From Rehmannia glutinosa (taxonomy: Eukaryota > Streptophyta > Magnoliopsida > Lamiales > Orobanchaceae), in assembly GCA_016081115.2 (NCBI GenBank), contig CM071928.1:84578477-84642476 (forward strand): 64,000 bases of DNA, written 5' to 3'. Shown one piece after another: positions 26,716 through 38,729 of this stretch. Within the stretch, counting starts at the first letter, position 1. The number at the start of each line of letters is the position of its first letter. The position numbers and the translations under genes are program-made. The notes under the pieces were generated by a model. It worked only from the letters and a program-made list of their open reading frames with translations, was not told the origin of the DNA and did no database searches.

Positions 26716-27038
26716 GGACCTGCCGGGTCGCTGCCCGAACTGCAGAGGCGCTGCCCGAACTGCCGAGGCTGCCCGGGCCCTGCCCGGACTGCCCGGTCTG
26801 TCAAACGCCAATCCGAATAATTTTTGTTTCTAAAACATGTAATTCGGAGATTTTTCATAAAAATCGGATCCAGTTTTCACAAAATTAATTCCAAATAATT
26901 ATCCCAATTTTTTAAAATCATATAAACACTTTTATACAAAATTTTAAAATTATATAAAACACTTTTATACAAATTTTAAAAAAATATATAAAACACTTTT
27001 ATATCAATTTTAAAAACCATATAAAACAATTTTATATC
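26716..27038. repeat. leader repeats of unit 2
   Basis: The same GC-rich CTGCCCG block (about 26716-26808) and about 35-bp AT-rich tandem words as in unit 1. The GC block differs from unit 1 and unit 3 by several one- to two-base indels while the AT-rich part is nearly identical. Confidence 0.6.
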
Positions 27039-27332
27039 ATTGTCAATCCATCTCATAGATCTATCATAACAATTAAACAATTCAATTATCGGGATGCATG
27101 ACATGCTTGGGAGTGGGTTCCATGAATGACATATCAATATGCATGGCACATATATCACATATACATCACATAAATATTAATCCGCGAAATAATAAATATG
27201 ACGATTTGAATCGATGCCATAAATTCAAAAACGCCCAATCATCCATATATCAAAACATGCAAGATCAAATCCTAAACCCACTCTAAAATAAATTTAATAA
27301 AGTAGATCTAGTTCTTATATCAAAAACCAAAT

Positions 27333-27344
27333 GGCTCGATACCA
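27333..27344 (-). other. primer binding site, unit 2
   Basis: TGGTATCGAGCC, two bases from the end of LTR 3, as in unit 1. Confidence 0.75.
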
Positions 27345-27346
27345 TT

Positions 27347-29343
27347 TGTTGGAAATTATTCGCACCGGATCTAATCAAGCCAAATAAGATCCGACTTTTC
27401 GATCTAATCGAACGGAAGCGGAAGCGTGGGATTTCAAAAATCGAATTTTAGATATAAGAACACAAGATCATGCTTATTAAATTTATTCAAACTTAAGGAA
27501 GAAAAGAAAATTTACGATTTTCTTGTTCTTCGCTTTTTCTCCGTCAATCCTTCGAATCCCGAAGCTCGTAGACACCGCGATCTTCCAATTCGATCCTCCC
27601 TATCAACAAGCAGGTGTGTGGGCACCCAAATAATGAATCAAAGTTCCTAACTTTTATTTCCCTACGATGTACTCAACTCATGAGATCGTAGGATTGAGCT
27701 AACCGGATAGGAGGGAATTAAACTAGGTAAAAGTTAACCCACAAAATCTCACAATTGAAAGGACAAAAATATGTCATTGACACAAGTAGATAATTGCGAA
27801 AATTAGTAGCTAAGCTTGTGAAAAAACAAAAAAATGGCCAAACACTTTGTTTTATACAACTAACAAAGTTGACCAATCAAAAGAAACCTTTTTCAATTTG
27901 AAGTTGTACAATTCCAATAACATGTGTTTGGTCCAGAAATAGAAAACAAATTTTGAAACAAAAACTTGTTCAAATACTTTGTTGACGTGAGCGGCCGATT
28001 TGCTTTCTATTGTTGTGGCGAAAATTTGTTGTTCTACCAATTGTGAGATGTGGTCCCCTTTTTATAGGCTTTGTTCAATTAGTTTACTCCAACTTAGTTT
28101 CTATCTATTCTAGAATTAATAATTCTAGATAGACTCAAACTCTAATTGATAATTATCCAATATAATTATCAATTTAATTATATTAATATTATAAATATCT
28201 TATATTTATTAATTCCAAATACGAGTCAAAATCGTAGAATATCAAATATATTCCTAATTAACTAATATTAATATATTAGCCCAAATATTTTGGAAAACTC
28301 TTTTTCATAAACTCTTAGGAATCGAAAATATTATTTTAACCCGTTTACTCTAGGAAGGCGAATCGGGGACCATGGACCTATAATTATAAGCTCCAATAAA
28401 TCGAATAAATAATTAACTCTTTAATTAATTTATTCGGCTTATTAATTCCGATATTACTCCACTATAAATTCGGAATTGCACTCTTATAATCATAGAATAT
28501 CTTACTCTACGAATTGAGCAGTCCACTGATATAATCATTACATATAGATTAATCCTCCATAGACAATTCGTAATTGAAGCTAGGTAGTATCCGTTAAACC
28601 CCTTCAATTACATCTTATCCTCATTTACCATTAATTCACTAGCGAATGGTTAATTTATAATCGGATTATAAATTAGAGATCTCAAACCATTCAGTTCCAG
28701 AATTAACAAATGAGAGAATCGTCTTTCTACTTCCCGCAAGAAGGAATGGATTCCATATCTGTGAATTTATATTCCCAGCTATTTAATTCAAATGTGAATC
28801 TAAAATGCAAGTGTTGGGAATGTCGTAGGACAAACTTAAACGAGCAAATTAAGAATCACATAGAAATAAACATGAGTCTATAATCACTCAGGATTAAGAT
28901 TTATCCATATATGATCATCTAGTGATTTAATTTGATTTTCCATTTCTACAACGGAATTTGTATGGAAAATTCAAATTAAATCGGTCCAAGTCCTATATGA
29001 TCAAATCATATATAAATGCCCCCACTAAGATGTCTCCACATCGACGGTCCTAGGATAAGACAAATCACATTCAAAATGTTCGGGTCGCATTAATGATGTT
29101 TTAATTAAAGATCTCATACTTTAATTCATTTCATTACGGACTTAATTTTAGTTTATTATCCACAATCTTAATCCTCTTGTATATAACTCTTATATACTAA
29201 GATTATGGTTACAATAAATAAACTAGAGATTTTCATGATGTTCAAGAAAATACATACAATATGCAATAGAGTCCGAAAATAAATGTCGCTTTATTAATAA
29301 TCAAAAACAATTCACAATTGCTTTAATGGCACTATCCGTAACA
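27347..29343 (-). repeat. Copia LTR 3
   Basis: A 1997-bp inner LTR, shared by unit 2 (as 5' LTR) and unit 3 (as 3' LTR). Confidence 0.9.
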
Positions 29344-32300
29344 ATCTCCCACTTGCCCTAAAGATATGTGACATGTCTTCCATCCTATATTTTTGTGCCT
29401 CTAAAAACACTTTTCAGTCCGGGTCTTATTGACAGATCAACAAGAATGTACACGACCCGGATATCGACTTTCGAGTATCCTTGTCTGACTAGAAGTCAGA
29501 ATCAGTGCGGTCGTCTATTTTTAGGTCAACCACTTAAATAGACAAACATCTTGATCTCAAACATATTTGAGAAGGTTCTTGACTATAATCTAATGAAACA
29601 TTTCGGATTAGATTGAAAGCGCTGGTTATTCCTATCACGTATCAAATACAGGAGCCTAGTACACAATATTGTATACTTGTAGAGGCATAGGGAATGCGTC
29701 TCATGTTCTTTTCCTCCTGAGGTGTCTTTAAACACTCCTCTTTTGAAAGAACGAATCCATATCAAGTTGGTAGGTAACCCTTCTTGGAATCTTGCATTCT
29801 TTAATGCAATTGCATCTTATCGATATAAGAGCTTGAGACAATGCCAATAATTTGTTCTTGTGATTTTGAACCATTCAAATTCCAAGAACATAATTCGCTT
29901 ATCCAAATCTTTCATTTGGAATTGCTTGGCAAACCAATCCTTTAACCGCAGACTAACATTTCTACTTCATTCTCAATTAGTAGAATGTCATCTACGTAAA
30001 TCACTTAAATTGCCACTTTATCATCATTGATCCGCTTGTATACACAAGGCTTATCAACACTATGGTCAAAACCTAGACTTGATCATCACATCAAATCTAT
30101 GGTTCCATGACCTTGAGGCTTGCTTAACCCATAAATGGATCTAAGCAATTTTGCGGACTTTCTCGCTCTTGACCTTCGGCTACAAAACCCTATGGTTCGA
30201 ATCCATTTCTTGGTTTATATTTTCAAGCCACCTCTCTTTATCGAATCCTCCATCGCTTGTCGAAAAGACAATGGATCATCGCTTCTACCCCATCGGAGGC
30301 CGCAACATTTGCCTCTTCGATTTGACGATAGTGGATTGGTGGTCTAATCACCCTCCCATTTGCGCCGAGGTGTCATGACATTTCGATCAAGTATAGTGGT
30401 ATTTTTAGTGATTTCCCAACAACTCTTGTTGGTTGTGGTCGATCTCATCGAAAGTAACTCCTCGAGTACAACTTTACTTCGAGGTCGGAAGTTTTCTATA
30501 TAATCGTTCTCAAGAAAATATAGCATTATTCGAAACTATTACTTTCTTTTTCTTGCGGATCATAAAACAAACCTTCTCTCGTTCCTTTGGGATATCCAAC
30601 GAACAGATACACTTTCGAACGTGGATGCTACTTTCCGATCTTTCCTTTCAAGACATGTGTCGAGCACCCCATATGCGAAAGTGGCGTAAACTAACTTTAC
30701 TCCCATTCCACAACTCTAGTGGTGTCTTTTGGATTGACTTAGACGGAACTACATTCAAAATGTAAAACCGTTTGCAATGCATACCCCCAAAATGAATCGG
30801 CAAAGTGTCGCGTAGCTCATCATCGACCTAACCATATCAAGCAATGTTCGGTTTCTCCTTTCAGCAACACCATTTTGCTGAGGGGTGCCAGGTGCTGTGA
30901 GTTGGTACAAAATACCATGCTCTAGCAAATAATCTTTGAACTCGATCGACATACTCGCCCCCGATCGATCGAAGGCACTTCAAAGATTTTCCTACTGCTT
31001 TTCGCTTCCGCATGAAATTCCTTGAACTTTTCAAAAGTCTCGAATTTTCTATGCATGAGATAAACATATCCAAACCTCGAGTAATCATCAATAAAAGTGA
31101 CGAAGTACTCAAAGCCACCTCTAGCTTGTGTGGTCATGGGACCACAAACATCACTATGCACAAGCTCTAGTGGTTCTTTGGCTCTATTGCTCCTTTGCAG
31201 AGAAAGGTCTCTTAGTCATTTTTCCTTCTAGACAGATTCACAAATAGGAAGAGTGCCAACTTTTAGCTCTCTCAAAGGACCATCCTTTGCAAGCCTATTT
31301 ATCCTTTCTAGTGAAATATGCCCTAACCTTAGATGCCAAAGATATGTTTCATCATCTTGAGAAACCTTTTGCCTTTTTGGTTTAGGATGTTCTACTTTAA
31401 ACATGTCGGCATTTAGCGTTGGTTGTTCATTAGGCTTAATTAAATAGAGTCCGTTTTCCAATTTTGCAAAGACAAATATCATGCCCAATTTTTGAAATAA
31501 TAATCGAATTATCATTAAAAGATAGTGAAAATAAATGTTCATGCAATTTTGAAACAGTAAATCAAATTTCTACTTTAAAACCAGGAATATAATAAACATC
31601 GTTTAAAATTAATATTTTATCTCTAATATTAAGCTTAATTACTCCCCCTTTGCTTTTGCTTTAAAACCATCGCACCATTGCCAACTCGCATTGTGAAAGA
31701 CCCATCGGCAAGCTCTTCATAAGAACTAAGCATTTGTAAGGAAGAACAAACATGATTAGTAGCTCCCAGTCAACTACCCAAGTAGAAGAATCTTTAGCTA
31801 CCAAACAACTTTCAAGAACAAGTAAATCATACTTATGTTTCTTGTTTTCCTTTACTTTGGAGGGAAACTTGGGGCGATCTCTCTTCCAATGCCCTCTTCA
31901 CCCAGCAGATGGAAACAATTTCCCTTTGGTTTAGAGAAACCTTGCTTCTTGCCTTTAAGGTTTTCACATACGAGTGTAATATTCATGTTACTATTCCACT
32001 TGTCACAATTTTCTCCGATTAATGAATCATTCAACGATTCAAGCATATGACAAGACATCATTCTTTGAAAATTAAATAAAGCGACATAAATAAGCGAACG
32101 AACATCATAGAACATTAAATTTAGGAATCATAAACATGATGCATGAAAGCAATAAAGTTTATCCTACCAATTCCAAGGTAATTTAATCTCACATTTGAAA
32201 GCCGCCGTAGGGTAGGTCAAATCAAATGACGATTAAATCGAGACCATCTCATATTAATAAAATAAATAATCAAGACATCTCATATCTTCATTTATTAATT

Positions 32301-32844
32301 AATCACCTTTTAATTTAATTTAGCCTAGATACATCCAAACTATTTGATAGTATCCTTATGAGTGTTACCCATTATTTGGATTTTAAAAATAACTCAAAAT
32401 CGCCGCCGTAGGGTAGGAAAATTAAGAGTTAAATTTTAAATTCCTATCCTTTCGGGAGATTAAGCCTTGATTATTGATTTAAGTGAAAACCATCCGTAGG
32501 GGACGAACCGAGCGTCGCGAGGCGTCACTTAAATCTCACGGTGCTTTGATCAATAATGGAGGCCATAGATTTTATTGTCATGAATCCTTCTCCCACTCAC
32601 TATTTTATAATAAATGTTTCCTAAACATTTAAGTTATAAAACATCTTATGTTTTAATAAGTCAAGTCCAATCCTATTGGTCTTATTGATTAAAATTCTCT
32701 AATTTAAAAATCTAACTTTTAAAAATTAAATCATAATTTTAATCAACTTTAAAAACCCCTAAATTATCAAAATAATTAAGGGAATAGGGATAAGACGAAA
32801 AAATTTCATGAAAGAACAAAGGAAACAACGCGTCAACTGAAAAC

Positions 32845-33170
32845 GGACCTGCCCGGTCGCTGCCCGAACTGCAGAGGCGCTGCCCGAACTGCCCGAGGCT
32901 GCCGGGCCCTGCCCGACTGCCCGGTCTGTCCAAACGCCAATCCGAATAATTTTTGTTTCTAAAACATGTAATTCGGAGATTTTTCATAAAAATCGGATCC
33001 AGTTTTCACAAAATTAATTCCAAATAATTATCCCAATTTTTTAAAATCATATAAACACTTTTATACAAAATTTTAAAATTATATAAAACACTTTTATACA
33101 AATTTTAAAAAAAAATATATAAAACACTTTTATATCAATTTTAAAAACCATATAAAACAATTTTATATCA
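32845..33170. repeat. leader repeats of unit 3
   Basis: GC-rich CTGCCCG block (about 32845-32930) and about 35-bp AT-rich tandem words, as in units 1 and 2. Confidence 0.6.
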
Positions 33171-33461
33171 TTGTCAATCCATCTCATAGATCTATCATAA
33201 CAATTAAACAATTCAATTATCGGATGCATGACATGCTTGGGAGTGGGTTCCATGAATGACATATCAATATGCATGGCACATATATCACATATACATCACA
33301 TAAATATTAATCCGCGAAATAATAAATATGACGATTTGAATCGATGCCATAAATTCAAAAACGCCCAATCATCCATATATCAAAACATGCAAGATCAAAT
33401 CCTAAACCCACTCTAAAATAAATTTAATAAAGTAGATCTAGTTCTTATATCAAAACCAAAT

Positions 33462-33473
33462 GGCTCGATACCA
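33462..33473 (-). other. primer binding site, unit 3
   Basis: TGGTATCGAGCC, two bases from the end of LTR 4. Confidence 0.75.
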
Positions 33474-33475
33474 TT

Positions 33476-35474
33476 TGTTGAAATTATTCGCACTCCGGAT
33501 CTAATCAAGGCCAAATAAGATCCGACTTTTCGATCTAATCGAACGGAGGCGGAAGCGTGGGATTTCAAAAATCGAATTTTAGATATAAGAACACAAGATC
33601 ATGCTTATTAAATTTATTCAAACTTAAGGAAGAAAAGAAAATTTACGATTTTCTTGTTCTTCGCTTTTCTCCGTCAATCCTTCGAATCCCCGGCTCGTAG
33701 ACACCGCGATCTTCCATTCGATCCTCCCTATCAGCAGGTGTGTGGGCACCCAAATAATGAATCAAAGTTCCTAAATTTTATTTCCCTACGATGTACTCAA
33801 CTCATGAGATCGTAGGATTGAGCTAACTTGGATAGGAGGGGAATTAAACTAGGTAAAAGTTAACCCACAAAATCTCACAATTGAAAGGACAAAAATATGT
33901 CGCCGACACAAGTAGATAATTGCCGAAAATTAGTAGCTAAGCTTGTGAAAACAAAAAAATGGCCAAACACTTTGTTTTATACAACTAACAAAGTTGACCA
34001 ATCAAAAGAAACCTTTTTCAATTTGAAGTTGTACAATTCCAATAACATGTGTTTGGTCCGAGAAATAGAAAACAAATTTTGAAACAAAAACTTGTTCAAA
34101 TACTTTGTTGACGTGAGCGGCCGATTTGCTTTCTATTGTTGTGGCGAAAAATTTGTTAGTTCTACCAATTGTGAGATGTGGTCCCCCTTTTTATAGCGCC
34201 TTGTTCAATTAGTTTCCCACTCCAACTTAGTTTCTATCTATTCTAGAATTAATAATTCTAGATAGACTCAAACTCTAATTGATAATTATCCAATATAATT
34301 ATCAATTTAATTATATTAATATTATAAATATCTTATATTTATTAATTCCAAATACGATCAAAAATCGTAGAATATCAAATATATTCTAATTAACTAATAT
34401 TAATATATTAGCCCAAATATTTTGGAAAACTCTTTTTCATAAACTCTTAGGAACTCGAAAATATTATTTCTAACCCGTTTACTCTAGGAAGGCGAATCGG
34501 GGACCATGGACCTATAATTATAAGCTCAATAAATCGAATAAATAATTAACTCTTTAATTAATTTATTCGGCTTATTAATTCGATATTACTCCACTATAAA
34601 TTCGGAATTGCACTCTTATAATCATAGAATATCTTACTCTACGAATTGAGCAAATCATTTTGATATAATCATTACATATAGATTAATCCTCCATAGATAA
34701 TTCGTAATTGAAGCTAGGTAGTATCCGTTAAACCCTTCAATTACATCTTATCCTCATTTACCATTAATTCACTAGCGAATGATTAATTTATAATCGGATT
34801 ATAAATTAGAGATCTCAAACCATTCGAGTTCGAGAATTAACAAATGAGAGAATCGTCTTTCTACTTCCCGCAGAAGGAATGGATTCCATATCGTGAATTT
34901 ATATTCCCGGCTATTTAATTCAAATGTGAATCTAAAATGCAAGTGTTGGGAATGTCGTAGGACAAACTTAAACGAGCAAATTAAGAATCACATAGAAATA
35001 AACAGAGTCTATAATCACTCAGATTAAGATTTATCCATATATGATCATCTAGTGATTTAATTTGATTTTCCATTTCTACAACGGAATTTGTATGAAAAAT
35101 TCAAATTAAATCGGTCCAAATCCTATATGATCAAATAATATATAAATGCCCCCACTAAGATGTCTCCACATCGATGGTCCTGGATAAGACAGTCACATTC
35201 AAAATGTTCGGGGTCGCATTAATGATGTTTTAATTAAAGATCTCATACTTTAATTAATTTCATCACGGACTTAATTTTAGTTTATTATTCACAATCTTAA
35301 TCCTCTTGTATATAACTCTTATATACTAAGATTATGGTTACAATAAATAAACTAGGGATTTTCATGATATTCAAGAAAATACATACAATATGCAATAGAG
35401 TCCGAGAAAATAAATGTCGCTTTATTAATAATCAAAAACAATTCACAATTGCTTTTAGGACACTATTCGTAACA
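33476..35474 (-). repeat. Copia LTR 4 (5'-most LTR of the array)
   Basis: A 1999-bp LTR at the right border. Its outer 250 bp hold private substitutions, for example ATTTCATCACGG near 35260 where the others have ATTTCATTACGG, and CTATTCGTAACA at the border instead of CTATCCGTAACA. Confidence 0.9.
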
Positions 35475-35479
35475 ATTTC

Positions 35480-36590
35480 TATATAATTGGTTTGATGAAT
35501 TTCATGAGTAGTGTAAGTTATTAATATAATCCAACCATTAAAATGGTCAATACCCAATACCAGCGTGTCGTTGCTTAAAATCGGCAGATCACTACAAGTC
35601 AAGGAATTAAGTAGTTGGTCCAACTTCTTTTTCTAAGCTAGTAGAATCTTCGGATAAGAACTAGCCTGCAACACACAAAAAAAGATTAGGGAGTCCCTAA
35701 GGTGGTCGGAGACCCCTCTGACCATTGGCGTTGCCAAGGGGGGGCCAACCCGGGCCCCGGGCCCCCCTCTTTTAAAAAAAAAATTTACTAAGCAATTTAT
35801 TTTTAAAAAAAATATATTAGTTGAAATTTATATGATTTTTCATGGTTTTTCTATTCGGCTCACCATACGTTTGTGTATCGGCTCAATTTACTATATTGTC
35901 CTGGCTACACCATTGCCTCCTACACTCAAGCCAGCGATTGTAGGAGAATAATTCCATAGCACATGAATATAATTCGCTCTAATAAATTAAACTTACTTAC
36001 AAATGAGATTGATAAACCTTTTTATTTTGGGATGATGGGTCGCATGGGCTTTGTAAGATAAAGTTGGTCGCTTAGACTAGTTTGAGCCGTATAGATCGGA
36101 GAATTATATATGTGGCCCAATAATTAATAATATTGGGTAGTTAATAAATGCACTAAATAAATAATATCGATAATTATGAAAGGAAGATTTTATCCCAACA
36201 CAATGCAATCTTATTATTATTTTTTTAAAATCAATGCGACATTATCCTCATCATATAGTAGAAGACACGACTGTAGAATGTAAATAAGAATTTCCGAATG
36301 GTAACTTAAATAGAACATAAATTTACTATTTTTAGTCATATATCCTTGAATAATGAACACATAATTAAAACCACCCTCCACCAAATGTTGAAGACTAATT
36401 AAGAGTTCTTGGACAGGGTAGTTTGTACCTACTTCTTTAACAATTTGTTTAATTTAACTAAAACTTGATCAATTGCCACAAATAATTAACTTTTCTTACA
36501 AGGTCAAAATTCCATGTCTCATCATCCAAAGGGTAGGTGATATATATCATGCATAGGCATAACTATTAATAATCAAACCTGCCAAGACTT
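35480..36590. other. intergenic DNA with a transposon relic
   Basis: No gene is visible. Around 35722-35915 the words GGCGTTGCCAAGG and CCTGGCTACACC, with a G/C-rich hairpin between CCCGGGCCCC-like strings, look like a worn small TIR element. The rest is AT-rich. Confidence 0.4.
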
Positions 36591-36595
36591 ATCAA

Positions 36596-36603
36596 TATAT
36601 ATA
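36596..36603 (+). promoter_or_regulatory. putative TATA box of the RING gene
   Basis: TATATATA stands 57 bp before the ATG at 36660. It would leave a very short leader. Confidence 0.35.
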
Positions 36604-36659
36604 CACTACTCCTATGTCTTAACAAAAATTTCTTGTCCAAATATGAAAGCTTCCTCAAA

Positions 36660-37067
36660 ATGGGACCTTTAGCAAAATTGTTCTCTTGGTTTGATAAAAT
36701 CTTGCTTGTTTTTTTCCTCAAGGTGCTTCCTGAGCTTCTCCGGCTAATCATATTAGCCATTTGCATTTTGTGGAAACACTATAGGCATTTAAGTTCGAAA
36801 TACAAGTACATGTCGACGATCAACAAGAAAAGCTCGAAATTTGGTTATAGAAAAAGGGCTAAGCCGAATTTAGAGAAATGCAGTATTTGTTTAACGGAGT
36901 TTGCTGAAGGGGACGAGGGCCGAGAACTTGTGGATTGCAAGCATGTGTTCCATAGAGATTGTCTGGATAAATGGCTGCTAGGGTACTCGGCTACGTGCCC
37001 GTTGTGTAGAAATTTGGTGGTGCCTGAGGTGATTTTAGCGGAGTATCATCAGATGCAAATTGAGTGA
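36660..37067 (+). CDS. membrane-anchored RING-H2 E3 ubiquitin ligase, XERICO-like
   Basis: An intact single-exon frame of 135 aa starts at the ATG at 36660; a TTG-started extension to 36633 exists but lacks support. A hydrophobic stretch at about residues 14-38 (FLKVLPELLRLIILAICILW) should anchor it in a membrane. The RING-H2 finger follows with C74, C77, C93, H95, H98, C101, C113 and C116 (CSIC ... CKHVFH ... CPLC), all eight ligands present. Such small plant proteins act as E3 ubiquitin ligases with E2 enzymes; the XERICO/RHA-type group has roles in ABA and stress responses. The exact orthologue cannot be told. A polyadenylation region follows after about 37190. Confidence 0.85.
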   Translation: MGPLAKLFSWFDKILLVFFLKVLPELLRLIILAICILWKHYRHLSSKYKYMSTINKKSSKFGYRKRAKPNLEKCSICLTEFAEGDEGRELVDCKHVFHRDCLDKWLLGYSATCPLCRNLVVPEVILAEYHQMQIE

Positions 37068-38170
37068 GAAAATGATCATGGGGTTGAGAAGGAGTTGGCT
37101 CTCATCTTGTTGAATGCCTTGTGTGGTGGGAGCTGCAACGGTTTCTTTTAGCACAATTCATTCTCTTTTGCATTGGTTATTTGATTTGATTACATGTGTG
37201 CAAGACGATGTCATTATTTGTACACATTGTATTCATCATCTAATGTATTGTAACACCAGATGATGAAACATATAATGAAATAGGAAACCTAAACCCTTTT
37301 TTTAGGCCAAGTATCCCAATTTGATTGATTAATCTTCCAAGTATATATAAACAGTAGCATAATTCTGGAGTTGTTAATTTGTTTTGCTTCCCATGGTTGG
37401 TTGAGGGGAAATAGCTCATAGCAGCTATTATTCTTTCTGGGTTCTATTTGTTTTCATGTCTTATTAGAAGATGACTATTGGACTAGAAACTTGTATAAGT
37501 CTAATCAATGTATCCAAAGTTAATGTTATTTATGAATGTGGGTGATCATTAATTAGGATGATGAAGAATCATTTGAGATTAATATAAATATTAGGTGCGC
37601 TAATCTTCGAGTAAAATTCGAGTATAATTCTTGTGATATCTTCCCCTATAATATTTTATTATGCCACCACTAGAACTGTTAAATGGGTTAGACTAATGAT
37701 AGTCCACTGGGCTAAAAGAGAAAATTGGGTCAAGCAGTGCCAAAATTCCATCAGATCGCCATTTTGGAGCTCAAGTCCTGCCCAACACATGAAAATACAT
37801 GAGAAGTTTGGCTTACAATATCACAGCCCGGTCCGGCCCTATCATCGGACCAGACTAGTTTTGACAGCTCCACCCACCACCTTTCGACACCAATATTCCG
37901 GGTAATTTCATGTTATCCATACTAAATAAATGAATTGTATGTCATTAGTATATAAACTAAATAAATGAAGAAATACACATTGGCTTAGTAGTTTGATGTA
38001 ATTTTTCGAAGTACGATGGGGTTTCCTATCATTCTTGTTAAACTTATTAATTAAGCACTTTCTTTTCAAAAAATTTTGATCTGTTATTGTAGTTCTCGAA
38101 CTCAAACCTCGCCATTGCAAGTAAACACATGGGCACCGAGTTAATAATTTAAGCATATCTTCACGTATTT
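37068..38170. other. 3' UTR and intergenic DNA
   Basis: AT-rich DNA after the RING gene. No further gene or complete element could be supported. Confidence 0.5.
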
Positions 38171-38185
38171 TTCCTGTGACAACTT

Positions 38186-38354
38186 TTTTTTAGTACAATT
38201 GGGGAAACTTGGGGGGGAACACACGCACTAATTTTTTTTTTTGAGTACAATTGGGGAAACTTGGGGAACACACACACCGTATGGGATCGAACCGCGTCAT
38301 TCATCCTTACAACACATGCCTTAACCATTAGAAAGACACAATGTTGATCCCTTC
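38186..38354 (-). mobile_element. tRNA-derived SINE with a duplicated tail
   Basis: Flanked by a perfect 15-bp duplication, TTCCTGTGACAACTT (38171-38185 and 38355-38369). On the minus strand it starts GAAGGGATCAACATTG and contains an A-box-like CTAATGGTTAAGGCA and a B box GGTTCGATCCC, then ends in a T/A-rich tail. The last third (CCCCAAGTTTCCCCAATTGT plus tail) is present twice in tandem. A related copy lies at 48220. Confidence 0.8.
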
Positions 38355-38729
38355 TTCCTGTGACAACTTATTCTTTTGAGTTTTTAATGAATTATCGCTT
38401 CGAAGTAACTGGAAAAAAAAAAAAATTAGAAGGGCAAAACCGTCAATTGCAAAACTTATTTCGTTCTATAACTGCCAACTAATTTTGGAGCGAAACTATC
38501 CACATAATTTAAAGAAAAAAATGCAAAATATATAAATAAATGAATCCCACGTAGATTCACTGAAACTCAGAAGATTCAAAAAAATATAACGAAAAAAATT
38601 CTTTCAATTTCCCATTCACAGTTCTGTTCCTTCACGACTTCAATAATCCCCAAATCCATTCACGAATTCCGTGGATTTATCTTCATCAGAGAGCGAAAAT
38701 CCGTCGAAATCAGCTGTTCCTAGCTGAAG

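Larger units (their letters stand above)
23228..27346 (-). pseudogene. Copia internal domain, unit 2 (broken polyprotein)
   Basis: The layout is that of unit 1. Gag end and zinc knuckle lie near 25640-25861, protease near 25450-25670, GAG-pre-integrase at 25100-25303, integrase at 24804-25103 (SDVCGPMTTQARGGFEYFVT) and 24420-24800, and the RT piece near 23690-23960. This unit keeps the longest open integrase frames. The zinc knuckle is shifted here by two extra bases, in a different way from the other two units. RNase H and most of RT are absent. Confidence 0.85.
29344..33475 (-). pseudogene. Copia internal domain, unit 3 (broken polyprotein)
   Basis: The order is the same as in units 1 and 2: Gag end (31852-32115), protease (about 31568-31790), GAG-pre-integrase (31228-31542), integrase (30755-31161) and RT piece (about 29806-30080). 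A short trace of the region downstream of RT (CTRLLYLIRD, about 29600-29760) is visible before the 3' LTR. Like its sisters it lacks RNase H and most of RT, so all units descend from one already deleted element. Confidence 0.85.
15103..35474 (-). mobile_element. tandem Copia array: four LTRs, three internal domains
   Basis: One 6.1-kb unit recurs in the order LTR-internal-LTR-internal-LTR-internal-LTR, read on the minus strand. LTRs are about 2.0 kb and begin TGTTACGGATAGTG and end AATAATTTCCAACA. Each internal domain is about 4.1 kb, with a tRNA-Met type primer site two bases after the LTR and a purine tract directly before the next one. Protease, GAG-pre-integrase, integrase and RT pieces appear in Copia order (integrase before RT). 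The whole 20,372 bp is flanked by one perfect 5-bp duplication, ATTTC (15098-15102 and 35475-35479); no such duplication was seen at inner junctions. It is best explained by one insertion and later unequal recombination between LTRs. Confidence 0.9.

Noticed and set aside
26629..26811. Pro/Arg/Ala-rich short frame in the Copia leader
   Set aside because: It only reflects the GC-rich CTGCCCG block; not kept as the same frame in the other units.
15103..35474. Tandem gene cluster or satellite array
   Set aside because: The repeat unit has LTRs, PBS, PPT and Copia protein pieces, so it is a retrotransposon array and not a satellite or gene family.
38171..38369. A true tRNA gene on the minus strand
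   Set aside because: It has A and B boxes but no cloverleaf, and it has a tail and a 15-bp duplication, which mark a SINE.
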